Numbered from the stretch's first letter, positions 26,796-36,273 are shown. The stretch is 64,000 bases of DNA from an uncultured Eubacteriales bacterium (GCA_900551325.1 URVM01000019.1:1-64000); one strand, 5' to 3'. Notes: generated by a model not told the origin, from the letters alone. Translations and numbers: made by a program.

Positions 26796-27248
26796 ATGTT
26801 TATTCGTAAATATGAACCATCGGATTTAATGGAATTAACAAAACTCTTTTATAATACTGTTCACACTGTTAATGCTAAAGATTATTCAAAAGAACAATTA
26901 AATGTGTGGGCAACTGATAAAGTGGATTTAGAAAAATGGGCTCAATCTTTATTGGAACATTATTCTTTAGTAGCAGTTGAAAATGATATAATCATAGGAT
27001 TTGGTGATATAGATCAGACAGGTTATCTTGATAGATTGTATGTTCATAAGGATTATCAAGGTAAAGGGGTAGCGACTGCCATCTGTAATGAATTGGAACA
27101 AACTATTCAAGAGGGTATAGTGAGTACCCATGCATCAATTACAGCAAGACCATTCTTTGAAAAGAGAGGGTATAAGGTTGTAAAAGAACAGCAAGTTCAG
27201 CGGCAAGGTGTATTTTTAACTAATTATGTTATGGAGAAGCATAGGTAG
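26796..27248 (+). CDS. GNAT family N-acetyltransferase
   Basis: A 150-residue GNAT enzyme. The start FIRKYEPSDLMELTKLFYNT, the core LDRLYVHKDYQGKGVATAIC with the acetyl-CoA loop (about residues 76-95) and the end HASITARPFFEKRGYKVV are typical of the YafP-like group. Substrate unknown. It lies between the toxin-antitoxin candidate and a transporter with a leader. Confidence 0.87.
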   Translation: MFIRKYEPSDLMELTKLFYNTVHTVNAKDYSKEQLNVWATDKVDLEKWAQSLLEHYSLVAVENDIIIGFGDIDQTGYLDRLYVHKDYQGKGVATAICNELEQTIQEGIVSTHASITARPFFEKRGYKVVKEQQVQRQGVFLTNYVMEKHR

Positions 27249-27303
27249 TTATTTTAAATTCATATGATAGAATAATATTTAAAAAGTGAGGTAGTGAGTC
27301 ATT

Positions 27304-27369
27304 ATGATGAAAAATATTCGAGATAAATACTCAGTACAGTTGAATGAAACTGTTAGCAGATTGTGCTGA
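27304..27369 (+). CDS. Putative leader peptide of the ABC transporter, 21 residues
   Basis: Two consecutive ATG codons follow GAGGTAGTGAG. The peptide ends in KYSVQLNETVSRLC. Codons 10-13 form the 5' arm of the hairpin at 27331-27407, so a ribosome on this ORF would prevent the hairpin. It resembles leader peptides of inducible resistance genes in layout. Confidence 0.5.
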   Translation: MMKNIRDKYSVQLNETVSRLC

Positions 27370-27417
27370 GGTTAATAGAAATATGTTAGCAGTCTCAACT
27401 GTACTGATTACTTTTTG
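27331..27417 (+). terminator. Attenuator-like hairpin ahead of the ABC transporter
   Basis: A 13-bp perfect stem, TCAGTACAGTTGA (27331-27343) with TCAACTGTACTGA (27395-27407), followed by TTACTTTTTG. The 51-nt loop holds the rest of the short ORF and the repeated GTTAGCAG. It can work as a conditional terminator 33 bp before the gene. Confidence 0.6.
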
Positions 27418-27449
27418 AGTTTGAAAATTAAACAAAAAGGGGTACAGTG

Positions 27450-29138
27450 ATGAGGTCAATAAAAGAAATTGTAGATGAAAATAGAAAAACTATAATCGTA
27501 TATATTATAACGGGTTTATTAATTGCATTTTTAACGAATTACAAAATAAAGCTTTTTCAACAACTAATAGATGATTTTTCAAACCATACAATAACCATAA
27601 AAGCCATTATGATTTATGGAATTGTATTATTAAGTTTTTATCTTATTAACTATATAGATGAATATCCAGCAAAAAGATTAGAGAATGGCATATACCTAGA
27701 CTTTAAGGTATTGGCTTTAAAGAAAGTTAGCAAAATACAATATATTGAGTATCAATCTCTAGGAACGGGAAAGCTTACACAAAGGATTGAGAATGGAGCA
27801 AATGCAGGCAAGGAGATTATATTTGATTTTTGGCTATGTGTTTTTAGACAGTTAATCCCAACTATTATATTTAGTATTTTCTTTATATGGAGGATGAACC
27901 ATCTCATTACTTATATAATCTTATGTGGGTATGTGATTGTATTTGTTATAACCAAATTTCTTTTAAAGTTTTTATATGGAATAAAAGAAAAAATTTTGTG
28001 CAATGAAGAGATGATGAACCATTACCTTGTGCGGGGATTTATGGAGATGGTAGTGTTTCGATTGAATCGACGTTTTAAGAGTGAAATTCATAAGGCAGTA
28101 CACTCAAAGGTTGAAATTGTCACTTCAAAAGTTAAGATGAATATGATTCATGAAGCATTTTTCACCTTATTTGCGGTACTTGTGGCACTTTTAAATATTG
28201 GAATACTTATATATGCATGGATGAACCAATCTACTTCTATTGGAACGACAGTGGGATTGATTTCTCTTGTAGAAAATGCATATACACCAATTGCAATTTT
28301 TAACGTATTATTTGTACAATACAAACTTAATAAAGCAACATTTTCTAAGTTTGAAGACTTTCTTAATATGAAAGATGATGTACAAATAGAAAGTGGTGTA
28401 AATGCTAAGATAGAACAGGGGCATATCCAAATTACGAATCTTTCATTTCAATATAATGAGAAGAAAATAATTGACGGACTAAATATTCATATTCCACAGG
28501 GGCAAAAAATTGCACTTGTAGGAAGTAGTGGTTCTGGAAAAACAACCTTAGTTGAGATTTTGTTAGGCTTATTAAAATATGAGTCTGGTAGTATTCAAAT
28601 TGATGGATATGAATTAAAAGAAATATGTCTAAATAGCTTATATGAAAATATGGGTTATATTTCACAGGATGCGCCGGCCTTTGATGGTACAATACGAGAA
28701 AATATTCTTTTTAGTCAGGATGCAAGTGATGATAAAATTAAGGAAGTTTTATCAAAAGTGAAATTAAATGATGTAGTATCAAAGATGGAAGAAGGAATTT
28801 ATACATTAATAGGTGAGCGGGGGATGGCCTTATCTGGGGGCGAGAGACAGAGATTAGCATTGGCTAGATTATGGTTTCAGGAAAATAGTATAGTTATTTT
28901 GGATGAAGCAACTTCTGCTTTAGATAATATAACAGAAGATGAAGTTATGAAAGAAGTAATGAGTCTTCTCACGGACAAAACAGTTATAGCCATTGCACAT
29001 AGGTTAAGTTCTATCAAAAATTTTGACCGTATTATTGTATTTCATGAGGGGCAGATTGTAGAACAAGGGACCTTTGATGAACTATTAAGAGATGGATTAT
29101 ATTTTGCGGATTTATATAACAAAAGTTTATACCAATAA
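27450..29138 (+). CDS. ABC half-transporter, fused permease and ATPase
   Basis: A 562-residue exporter-type protein with about six helices in residues 15-290. Walker A is GSSGSGKTT (about residue 362), the signature LSGGERQRLALARLW, Walker B IVILDEATSALD, and the H-loop IAIAHRLSS. The ATG at 27450 follows AAAGGGG by 7 nt. A GTG at 27447 is too close. The leader with a short ORF and hairpin suggests inducible expression, possibly drug export. The kinase gene follows after 34 bp. Confidence 0.88.
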   Translation: MRSIKEIVDENRKTIIVYIITGLLIAFLTNYKIKLFQQLIDDFSNHTITIKAIMIYGIVLLSFYLINYIDEYPAKRLENGIYLDFKVLALKKVSKIQYIEYQSLGTGKLTQRIENGANAGKEIIFDFWLCVFRQLIPTIIFSIFFIWRMNHLITYIILCGYVIVFVITKFLLKFLYGIKEKILCNEEMMNHYLVRGFMEMVVFRLNRRFKSEIHKAVHSKVEIVTSKVKMNMIHEAFFTLFAVLVALLNIGILIYAWMNQSTSIGTTVGLISLVENAYTPIAIFNVLFVQYKLNKATFSKFEDFLNMKDDVQIESGVNAKIEQGHIQITNLSFQYNEKKIIDGLNIHIPQGQKIALVGSSGSGKTTLVEILLGLLKYESGSIQIDGYELKEICLNSLYENMGYISQDAPAFDGTIRENILFSQDASDDKIKEVLSKVKLNDVVSKMEEGIYTLIGERGMALSGGERQRLALARLWFQENSIVILDEATSALDNITEDEVMKEVMSLLTDKTVIAIAHRLSSIKNFDRIIVFHEGQIVEQGTFDELLRDGLYFADLYNKSLYQ

Positions 29139-29172
29139 TAGAGAGATACACTAAGTTGATGGAGGGAATAGA

Positions 29173-29958
29173 ATGTATATTCCAGAGAGTATCAAAAAAA
29201 TCATAGGGGATAGAACATATACAATAGATACCGTGGGCATGTCAGATTCGCAGGTAATAGTATTTAATGATATGGTTCTAAAAATTGAAAAACAGCGAGA
29301 AGAGGCAGAAAATGAATATAGGATGATGGCATGGCTTAATGACAAACTACCTGTGCCTAAGATTTTGTGTTGGGAAAAGAAAAATGGTAAAAATTATTTA
29401 CTTATGACAAAAGTAGAGGGACAGATGTGTTGTGAAGCAGAAATGCTAGAAGATCCTAAGCATTTAGTAAAATTGTTAGCAGAAGGCTTAAAAATGCTTT
29501 GGAATGTAGATATATCAAATTGTCCATATAACAATAGAATAGATAATAAACTAAGTAGTGCCCAAATGCGTGTTGAAAACAATCTTTGTACTATGGAGGA
29601 TGCTGAACCTGAGACATACGGAAAAGATGGATTTGATAATCCAGCACAGTTATTGCAATGGCTAAAAGATAACAGGCCTACTGAAGAATTAGTTTTCTCA
29701 CATGGTGATTATTGTTTACCCAATGTTTTTGTTAAAGAAAATAAAATCAATGGATTTATCGATTTAGGCAGAAGTGGTATTGGAGATAAGTATCAAGATA
29801 TTGCTCTATGTTATAGAAGTTTACAACATAACTTTGCAGGAACATATGGAGGAGCAGTATATGAAGACTTTGATGCTACCATACTATTTGATGAATTAGG
29901 GATCATACCTGATTGGAATAAAATCAAGTATTATATTTTATTAGATGAGTTATTTTAA
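29173..29958 (+). CDS. APH(3')-like aminoglycoside phosphotransferase
   Basis: A 261-residue kinase, the length of APH(3') enzymes. Catalytic loop HGDYCLPNVFVK (HGDxxxxN, about residue 177), the metal-binding IDLGRSGIGDKYQD and the C-terminal YYILLDELF are typical of APH(3'). It should phosphorylate kanamycin-type aminoglycosides, although the drug range is uncertain for a divergent member. Ribosome binding site GGAGGG. Probably cotranscribed with the preceding transporter. Confidence 0.88.
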   Translation: MYIPESIKKIIGDRTYTIDTVGMSDSQVIVFNDMVLKIEKQREEAENEYRMMAWLNDKLPVPKILCWEKKNGKNYLLMTKVEGQMCCEAEMLEDPKHLVKLLAEGLKMLWNVDISNCPYNNRIDNKLSSAQMRVENNLCTMEDAEPETYGKDGFDNPAQLLQWLKDNRPTEELVFSHGDYCLPNVFVKENKINGFIDLGRSGIGDKYQDIALCYRSLQHNFAGTYGGAVYEDFDATILFDELGIIPDWNKIKYYILLDELF

Positions 29959-30056
29959 ATATATAAGCTTTATAATAGAGGGATTCAAATTTACCACAGT
30001 AACATTATTAAAATAGCAAAGTTTAAATAATAAGTTTAAGTAACAAGTTTAGTAGT

Positions 30057-30091
30057 TAGGCTCAATCTTTATAGAGATGGGCCTTTTTCTT
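30057..30091 (+). terminator. Intrinsic terminator after the APH gene
   Basis: AGGCTCA pairs with TGGGCCT (with one G-U pair), extended by inner pairs, followed by TTTTTC. The remaining AT-rich gap up to 30240 holds only short TTAATAATTAAAAG-type repeats. Confidence 0.75.
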
Positions 30092-30244
30092 TTATATTTA
30101 ATTATAATTTGAAATCCTTGATAGTTATCGGAACTTTGCATGATGTAAACAAGCTTTATTGATCAAGTGAAATATAAAAGAGAGTAATTAAAAGCTAATA
30201 ATTAAAAGTTAATAATTAAAAGATAACTAAACGAATAAAAAGTA

Positions 30245-30275
30245 TTGACTCTGACGTAACGTAATAGTGTAGTGT
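30245..30275 (+). promoter_or_regulatory. MerR-type promoter/operator with a 19-bp spacer
   Basis: TTGACT (30245-30250) and TAGTGT (30270-30275) are separated by 19 bp, longer than normal, with GACGTAACGT in the spacer. This is the layout of promoters twisted open by MerR-family activators. It fits autoregulation by the MerR-TipAS gene that follows. Confidence 0.8.
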
Positions 30276-30367
30276 TGTTAGTGGAGCTACAATACATGAT
30301 GAGATTGATGAAAGGAATAATATAACCATACTTATACAAGGTTTAGGTGAAATGGAGGGATTGTAGA

Positions 30368-31111
30368 GTGAAGATCAATGAAGTGGCAAAGTTAACGGGT
30401 GTAACGGTGCGAACACTACATTATTATGATGAAATTGGATTATTGCATCCTAGTGAAATTACAGAAGCAGGATATCGTCTGTATGATAAGGAGTCACTAG
30501 AAACTCTGCAACAAATACTATTTTTTAAGGAAATCAATTTTTCATTAACAGATATTAAGAAAATCATGAGCAGTCCGTCCTATGACAAAAAGGAAGCTTT
30601 ATATAATCATAGAGAAATTTTGATTAAACAGCGCAATCGTCTTAATGAATTAATTGATTTAGTAGAAAAAACATTAAAAGGAGAAAATGATATGAGTTTT
30701 AAACAGTTTGATAACACAGAAATAGAAGAGGCACAATTAAAATACGCTAAGGAAGTTAAAGAACGTTGGGGAGACACTGATGCTTATGCAGAAAGCAAGA
30801 GAAAAACAAGCACTTACGACAAAGACAAATGGAAGGATGTAAATGATCAAGGAGCTAGCATTCTAAAAGAGTTTAGTGAAAAGAAACATTTAGCACCTGA
30901 TAGTGATGAAGTACAGTCACTAGTGAAAAAGTGGCAAGATCATATTACAAATAGTTTTTATAAGTGTACAAATGAAATTCTAGCAGGCCTTGGGCAAATG
31001 TATATTGGCGATGAAAGATTTACACAAAACATTGATAAAAATGGAGAAGGTACAGCAGAATTTATGGCAAAAGCTATTGCTATATATTGTGCCAAAGAGG
31101 ATAACATGTAG
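30368..31111 (+). CDS. MerR family regulator with TipAS antibiotic-binding domain
   Basis: A 247-residue regulator. The N-terminal MerR winged helix (KINEVAKLTGVTVRTLHYYD) and dimerisation coil are followed by a TipAS domain (about residues 120-247; KERWGDTDAYAESKRKTSTY...). TipA-class proteins such as Mta and SkgA bind thiopeptides or other amphipathic drugs and activate efflux genes. GTG at 30368 follows GGAGGGA by 8 nt. The longer frame from 30347 adds seven unlikely residues. The promoter has the matching 19-bp spacer. Confidence 0.92.
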   Translation: MKINEVAKLTGVTVRTLHYYDEIGLLHPSEITEAGYRLYDKESLETLQQILFFKEINFSLTDIKKIMSSPSYDKKEALYNHREILIKQRNRLNELIDLVEKTLKGENDMSFKQFDNTEIEEAQLKYAKEVKERWGDTDAYAESKRKTSTYDKDKWKDVNDQGASILKEFSEKKHLAPDSDEVQSLVKKWQDHITNSFYKCTNEILAGLGQMYIGDERFTQNIDKNGEGTAEFMAKAIAIYCAKEDNM

Positions 31112-31203
31112 TATCTAATATCACAAGGTAGGAAATGTTTTTAAATAATCTTCTGATAAACTTTAATTACCGAAAGGGAACGAAACAAAGGGGGGAAACA
31201 GAT

Positions 31204-32517
31204 GTGTCTACTATTAGGCTCTTACAAAAAGCTTTAGATTATATTGAGGAAAATCTAAAGACAGAACTTTCAATATCTGAAATTGCAGGAATAGTAGGTT
31301 TTTCAAACTACCATTTTTGTCATCTTTTTTCAGAGATTGTGGGAATGCCAGTAGCTGCATATATTACCAAGAGACGTATTCAATATGCTATTTATGAAAT
31401 AAGTCAGTCAGGTAAAATGATTGATACTGCATTACTATATGGGTTTAATACTCATGCAGGTTTTTATAAAGCTTTTAAACGTGAATTTGGATGTTCTCCT
31501 TCTAAGTTTCTTAAATTAAATACTGCTAGAAAACCAAAAGTAGTTAATTTATTAGAGGAGGCAAAACTTATGCTTACAAACACAAAAATTAAAGAAATTC
31601 TATCACACTGGGAACTCAATACTACACTAAACATTGAACCTACTTTTGTAGCAGGTGGAGCAGTACAATCACCAGATACTTGGAACATTGATAATCAATT
31701 CATTTTTAAAACAGGTAAGGACATTGCAGGAATTAGAGGAAATATTGCAATAGCCAAAGTGCTTTCAAAGATGGGAATGGAAACAACTATTCCTATACTT
31801 ACAAAAGAAGGAGAAGAATTTATCATTGAAGGTGATAGATTCTTCGTTGTTACTAACAGAGTTTCGGGTTCTTTTCTTCCACCTAAAGAAAGGTATGGGG
31901 AAAATAGAGTGGAAATTGCAATCCAATATGGTGAAGCCATTGGAAAACTTCATCAAGCACTTTTAACTCAAGATGATAAATTAGAGGTCAACGACACGAA
32001 TATGTTAGATGTAGTTCTGAATTGGGCGATGCCACATACTAGAACTGTTATGGAACAATGGGGGTGCCCTTTACCAGAAGAGTTCTATGAAGAGTATAAG
32101 GAGAAGTTTCCTAAACTTTATAAGAAACTACCACAACAAGTAATACACAGAGATGCTAATCCTTCTAATATTATGTTTAATAAAGGTAAGATTACAGGAT
32201 TTATAGACTTTATGATAAGTGAGCGTAATGTGAGACTCTTCGATCCTTGTTATTGTGCGACAGGGATTTTGTCAGAGGCTAGTGATGTAGAGGGAGGATT
32301 TGAGAAGTGGCCTGAAATACTTAGAGGAATTATTAAAGGTTATGACCAAATTATACAGCTTACTGATGAAGAGAAACAAGCTATACCTTATATTATATAT
32401 TCAATCCAAATGATTTTTATTGCATGGCTTATTGACCATGAAGCTTACAAAGATTGTGCACTGCAAAATCGCAAAATGCTCCTTTGGATATGGGACAATA
32501 AAGAGAGTTGTTTTTAA
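31204..32517 (+). CDS. AraC-type DNA-binding domain fused to an APH-like kinase
   Basis: A 437-residue fusion. Residues about 1-105 are an AraC double HTH (LSISEIAGIVGFSNYHFCHL, then ALLYGFNTHAGFYKAFKREF). Residues about 160-435 are an APH-type kinase with the catalytic loop VIHRDANPSNIMFN (HRDxxxxN) and the metal-binding GFIDFMISERNVRLFDP. Both catalytic signatures look intact. GTG at 31204 follows GGGGGG by 8 nt. The regulator may sense or phosphorylate a small molecule. It lies 92 bp after the MerR-TipAS gene and could share its transcript. Confidence 0.85.
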   Translation: MSTIRLLQKALDYIEENLKTELSISEIAGIVGFSNYHFCHLFSEIVGMPVAAYITKRRIQYAIYEISQSGKMIDTALLYGFNTHAGFYKAFKREFGCSPSKFLKLNTARKPKVVNLLEEAKLMLTNTKIKEILSHWELNTTLNIEPTFVAGGAVQSPDTWNIDNQFIFKTGKDIAGIRGNIAIAKVLSKMGMETTIPILTKEGEEFIIEGDRFFVVTNRVSGSFLPPKERYGENRVEIAIQYGEAIGKLHQALLTQDDKLEVNDTNMLDVVLNWAMPHTRTVMEQWGCPLPEEFYEEYKEKFPKLYKKLPQQVIHRDANPSNIMFNKGKITGFIDFMISERNVRLFDPCYCATGILSEASDVEGGFEKWPEILRGIIKGYDQIIQLTDEEKQAIPYIIYSIQMIFIAWLIDHEAYKDCALQNRKMLLWIWDNKESCF

Positions 32518-32582
32518 TAAATGAGTACTAAGTAAAGACGTAACTTCTTATAGAGGGACGTCTTTTAATTTTAAAATTTGCA

Positions 32583-32634
32583 AAAAGAATAAAGTTAAAG
32601 ATTATTAATATTTTAACTTTATTCTTTTATTTTA
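32583..32634 (+). terminator. Intrinsic terminator after the AraC-APH gene
   Basis: A 17-bp perfect stem, AAAAGAATAAAGTTAAA with TTTAACTTTATTCTTTT, a 12-nt loop, and a T-rich tail. Confidence 0.9.
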
Positions 32635-32741
32635 TGGAGTATTATAGTGTATGATGAGATTATAAAGAGAAATCAATTTAATAACTAAAAATATGATCTA
32701 AATACATTTTAATAAACTTAGATACGAGAGGTAAGGATGAA

Positions 32742-33458
32742 ATGATCAATCAACAGGCAGTGGGTAAGATTCAAGAGGAAATAGAGCAAAAGTATCCTAG
32801 TAAGGTACTACATATATTAAATGGTAGTTGTATGCTAGAGGACTTTAAAAGAAACGGACAAATTAAAGAGGGATGTACATACATCCCTTTTAATGAAGCT
32901 ATGTGCTGGAAAGAAGCAGATGATGTGATATTTAGTAAGGAATTTATTAGGAAAAGAGCAGAATCGCTTAATTCAACAGAAGAAGAATATACTCATATTG
33001 TACTTCATCCACTAAAACCATTATTTGAAGAAGAGTTTGATCTTATTGTTATATGGTTTGGGGATGATATGTTTTGTCAAATCAATATGCTAACAGTGAT
33101 GGGATTCTTAGAGCAAAAGGGGTATACAGGAGATTTATTACTTTGTGTAGTCTGTGAGAGTGATGATGAAAGATTACCAGAGGCTTATGAAGTTCAGCTA
33201 GAAGGAAGTTTAGAAAAATATAGAGATATTATATGTAAACATGAGATGCCAAAACAAGAATTACTACCTCTAACATACAAAATGGTTAAACTTTATTTGG
33301 GTTATAGAGATGAAAATAGTGAAATTAGTAAATATATTATTAAGAATAAAAATAAAGAGAAACAAGTATTAGTAGGAGAACTTTTAAAGATATTCCCACA
33401 ATACGGACTAGGTGATTTACAGTATGAAATGATAATAGAAGAACTAGTAGGAAAGTAA
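32742..33458 (+). CDS. DUF1835-type protein, function unknown
   Basis: A 238-residue soluble protein. The start with VLHILNGSCMLEDF and the following YIPFNEAMCW and LIVIWFGDDMFCQINML resemble the DUF1835 pattern found in Firmicutes, usually of unknown role. I see no signal peptide or membrane helix. Single gene ending at a bidirectional terminator opposite the molybdate operon. Confidence 0.72.
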   Translation: MINQQAVGKIQEEIEQKYPSKVLHILNGSCMLEDFKRNGQIKEGCTYIPFNEAMCWKEADDVIFSKEFIRKRAESLNSTEEEYTHIVLHPLKPLFEEEFDLIVIWFGDDMFCQINMLTVMGFLEQKGYTGDLLLCVVCESDDERLPEAYEVQLEGSLEKYRDIICKHEMPKQELLPLTYKMVKLYLGYRDENSEISKYIIKNKNKEKQVLVGELLKIFPQYGLGDLQYEMIIEELVGK

Positions 33459-33530
33459 TAGTAGTAAAAAACTTTATGAAGAAAAGTATAATCAGGCCAT
33501 GTGTGCTTTGTGCTACGAGAAATAAAATAT

Positions 33531-33582
33531 AAAAAGGGATATTAAGACCACTTTTTAGGTGAGCTTAATATCCCTTTTTTCT
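33531..33582. terminator. Bidirectional intrinsic terminator
   Basis: A 16-bp perfect stem, AAAAAGGGATATTAAG with CTTAATATCCCTTTTT, between convergent transcripts. A-run and T-run serve both strands. Confidence 0.92.
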
Positions 33583-33602
33583 TTAATAAATCGTATTATT
33601 AC

Positions 33603-34685
33603 TTATTCTAATAGTAAAATTGCACTTTCTGGAATGTGTAAATATAAGTTGTCTTTATCTTGTCGGTTATCCCATTCGGTCTTACTAACTTTATATAGTA
33701 GTTCGATATTATTCTTTATGGTACTATTTTTATTTTTAAAGAAAATATTATATTCAAAAACATCTTCCACAATCTTAGTCACTTTACAGTGTATGATATT
33801 TTTTACTTGCTTCTTATCAGGATTATCTTTTATTTGATTAGCATCATAGAGTTTAAAGTCATGAGCTCTAATGCCTACAAATTTTATTTTATTAGAAACC
33901 ATATTGTCTGTTTCTAATAGGATATCCCAGTCAGTAACATGGACGTGATGAGAAGATACCTGTTTACAGCTAGCAATATTTTTGCATCCCAGTAATCTTG
34001 CTGCTGTGTGGACTTTAGGTTGATTAAAAAGCTCTTTAGTATTTCCGAATAAAACTGTTCTGCCTTGATCTACAATAATAAGTTTTTTGCAAAATCTATA
34101 AATTTCATCTCTGCTGTGGCTAACCATTAAAATTTCACCATCGTATAATTTTAAGGATTCTAATAAGCCAGTTTGAAGTTGATCTTTCAAATGAGAGTCT
34201 AGTGCAGAAAAGGGTTCGTCTAGCATGAGTATATCAGGTTTATAGATGATACATCTTGCAAGTGCTACTCTTTGTTGTTGACCACCAGAAAGTTGGTGAG
34301 GGTATTTTTTCTCTAGTCCTTTTAAATGAAAGGCTTCTAAAAGTTCATCTATTTTTTGTTTCTTTTCTTCTAAAGGAAGTTTGAGTCCTATTCCAATGTT
34401 TTCTTCTATAGTCATATGTGGAAATAAGGCGTAATTTTGAAATAGATAACCTACGTTTCTATCTTGTGGTTTAAGATTTATTTTTTTATAGGAATCAAAC
34501 AAGACTTTATCATTAAGTATAATACGTCCTTCATCAGGTGTTTCAATACCTGCAATACATTTTAAGGTCATACTTTTGCCACTACCGGAAGCACCTAAAA
34601 TACCGAGATAATCTCCGTTCGTTTCAAAAGCAATATGAAGAGAAAAGCCTTTTAGTTTTTTCTTTATATCAACGACTAATTTCAT
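33603..34685 (-). CDS. modC: Molybdate ABC transporter ATP-binding protein ModC
   Basis: A 360-residue importer ATPase. Walker A GASGSGKSM (about residue 33; the usual final Thr is Met), Q-loop FQNYALFPHM, signature LSGGQQQRVALARC, Walker B DILMLDEPFSALD and H-loop VSHSRDE. The C-terminal 100 residues are TOBE-like (FVGIRAHDFKLY). Third gene of a modABC operon, 11 bp after modB. Confidence 0.92.
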   Translation of the reverse strand: MKLVVDIKKKLKGFSLHIAFETNGDYLGILGASGSGKSMTLKCIAGIETPDEGRIILNDKVLFDSYKKINLKPQDRNVGYLFQNYALFPHMTIEENIGIGLKLPLEEKKQKIDELLEAFHLKGLEKKYPHQLSGGQQQRVALARCIIYKPDILMLDEPFSALDSHLKDQLQTGLLESLKLYDGEILMVSHSRDEIYRFCKKLIIVDQGRTVLFGNTKELFNQPKVHTAARLLGCKNIASCKQVSSHHVHVTDWDILLETDNMVSNKIKFVGIRAHDFKLYDANQIKDNPDKKQVKNIIHCKVTKIVEDVFEYNIFFKNKNSTIKNNIELLYKVSKTEWDNRQDKDNLYLHIPESAILLLE

Positions 34686-34696
34686 AAGCGTCTTCC

Positions 34697-35368
34697 TTAC
34701 TTTAAGTATTTTCTTTCTTTTATGGATAGATAGTTTGTTAGAGCCACAACGATAAAGGATATGGATAAGACAATGATTACATAGTAAGCAGCAAGATCCA
34801 TATTTCCAGCGGCAACTTCTGAATAAATAGCCATTGGTAGTGTTCTTGTTTTATTTTCTATATTCCCTGCAATCATAGCTGTAGCACCAAATTCACCTAG
34901 TCCTCTAGCAAAGGCTAATATACCACCACTTACAACGCCAGGTAGAGCAAGAGGCATAACAATACGCCAAAAAATTCTTCTTTCTGACATGCCAAGAGTT
35001 CTAGCGGCCATAATTAAATTTTGGTCTACCTGTTCAAAAGCGCCTCTTGCAGAGCGGTACATAAGTGGAAATGAAATAACTACAGCAGCTATAACAGTAG
35101 CTGACCAAGAAAAAACTATTTTAACACCTAAAAAGTCTAGCAAGAACTTACCAATCGGTCTATTGACTCCAAAAATTAATAAAAGCAAAAAGCCCATGAC
35201 TGTGGGAGGAAGAACAAGTGGTAAGGTAAGTAGACTATCTAAAATCATTTTTAATCTTTCAGATTTCATATTAACAACCCATCTTGCAACAAAAAGCCCT
35301 AACAAAAATGTTAAGGCTATAGCTACAAATGCAGTTTTCATTGAAATCAATATGGGTGATATCTGCAT
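34697..35368 (-). CDS. modB: Molybdate ABC transporter permease ModB
   Basis: A 223-residue BPD-type permease with five to six helices. The EAA loop is seen as MAARTLGMSERRIFWRIVMPLALPG (read in two parts), and GRGLGEFGAT-like FARGLGEFGATAM is typical of ModB. Eleven bp after modA and before modC. Confidence 0.93.
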   Translation of the reverse strand: MQISPILISMKTAFVAIALTFLLGLFVARWVVNMKSERLKMILDSLLTLPLVLPPTVMGFLLLLIFGVNRPIGKFLLDFLGVKIVFSWSATVIAAVVISFPLMYRSARGAFEQVDQNLIMAARTLGMSERRIFWRIVMPLALPGVVSGGILAFARGLGEFGATAMIAGNIENKTRTLPMAIYSEVAAGNMDLAAYYVIIVLSISFIVVALTNYLSIKERKYLK

Positions 35369-35379
35369 AGTGTAATCTC

Positions 35380-36156
35380 CTATTTATTAGGTGTAAAGCC
35401 ATATGATTCAAATATTTTCATAGCTTCATCAGTTTGTAGAAATGTTATAAAGTTTGTGGCTGCTTCTTCATTTTGACTATTTTTAACTATACCTATAGGG
35501 TAAATAACTTTAGAAACAGTTCCTTCAGGTGCTTCACATACTACTTTTACTTTTGGATTTGAAGAAGCATCTGTTGAATAAACAATACCTGCATCCCCGC
35601 TACCTTCAGCAATCCAGTTAAGTACTTCTGTAACATTTGTCCCAAGACTTAATTTATCAGAGGCCTTGTCCCAAATGCCAAGGTTTGTTAGGGCTTCTTT
35701 TGCATACTGACCAGCTGGCACACTTTCTGGGTCTCCAATAGCGATAGAATCACTTTCTAAAATATCTTCAAAAGTGTTAATGTCTTTAGAATTATTTTCA
35801 GGAACGATGAGTACAACTTTATTTTCAAGAAGTTGTGCGATAGAGTCTTCAGCCATTAAGCCTTGTTCCTTTAAGCTATCCATTTGTTTCATAGCTGCTG
35901 ACATAAATACATCTATTGGTGCACCTTCTTCAATTTGTGATTGTAATTTACCTGAAGCATCATAGGTTGTTTGGATTTTAATATGAGGATATTGTTCCTC
36001 AAACATTGGAATAAGTTCATTATCCATACAATTTTTTAAACTAGCTGCTGCCGCAAGAGTAATAGTTGTTTCTTCACCTACTGGATTACTATTACATCCT
36101 GTTAAAGATAGGGTCAAACAAAAAGCTGTCATTAAGATAGTAAATATTCTTTTCAT
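35380..36156 (-). CDS. modA: Molybdate-binding lipoprotein ModA
   Basis: A 258-residue substrate-binding lipoprotein. The signal peptide ends in the lipobox LSLTGC (Cys 21). The mature part starts with TTITLAAAASLKNCMD, the usual ModA anion-binding region, and contains IGDPESVPAGQYAKEAL. It delivers molybdate or tungstate to ModB. First gene of the operon. A divergent HTH-TOBE regulator lies 218 bp upstream. Confidence 0.94.
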   Translation of the reverse strand: MKRIFTILMTAFCLTLSLTGCNSNPVGEETTITLAAAASLKNCMDNELIPMFEEQYPHIKIQTTYDASGKLQSQIEEGAPIDVFMSAAMKQMDSLKEQGLMAEDSIAQLLENKVVLIVPENNSKDINTFEDILESDSIAIGDPESVPAGQYAKEALTNLGIWDKASDKLSLGTNVTEVLNWIAEGSGDAGIVYSTDASSNPKVKVVCEAPEGTVSKVIYPIGIVKNSQNEEAATNFITFLQTDEAMKIFESYGFTPNK

Positions 36157-36273
36157 TTTTCTGCTCCTTATTTATGTATTAATCATTTAATTTGAGAAAG
36201 TAATTAGATAAGTTGAGATGAAGGGAACTAAAATAAAGCAAACCGAACTAAACCAAACTCAAACTAATTTAAA

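Noticed and set aside
24557..29138. The two ABC half-transporters as a heterodimer
   Set aside because: They are 1.3 kb apart with the toxin-antitoxin candidate and a GNAT gene between them and have separate control regions, so pairing cannot be supported.
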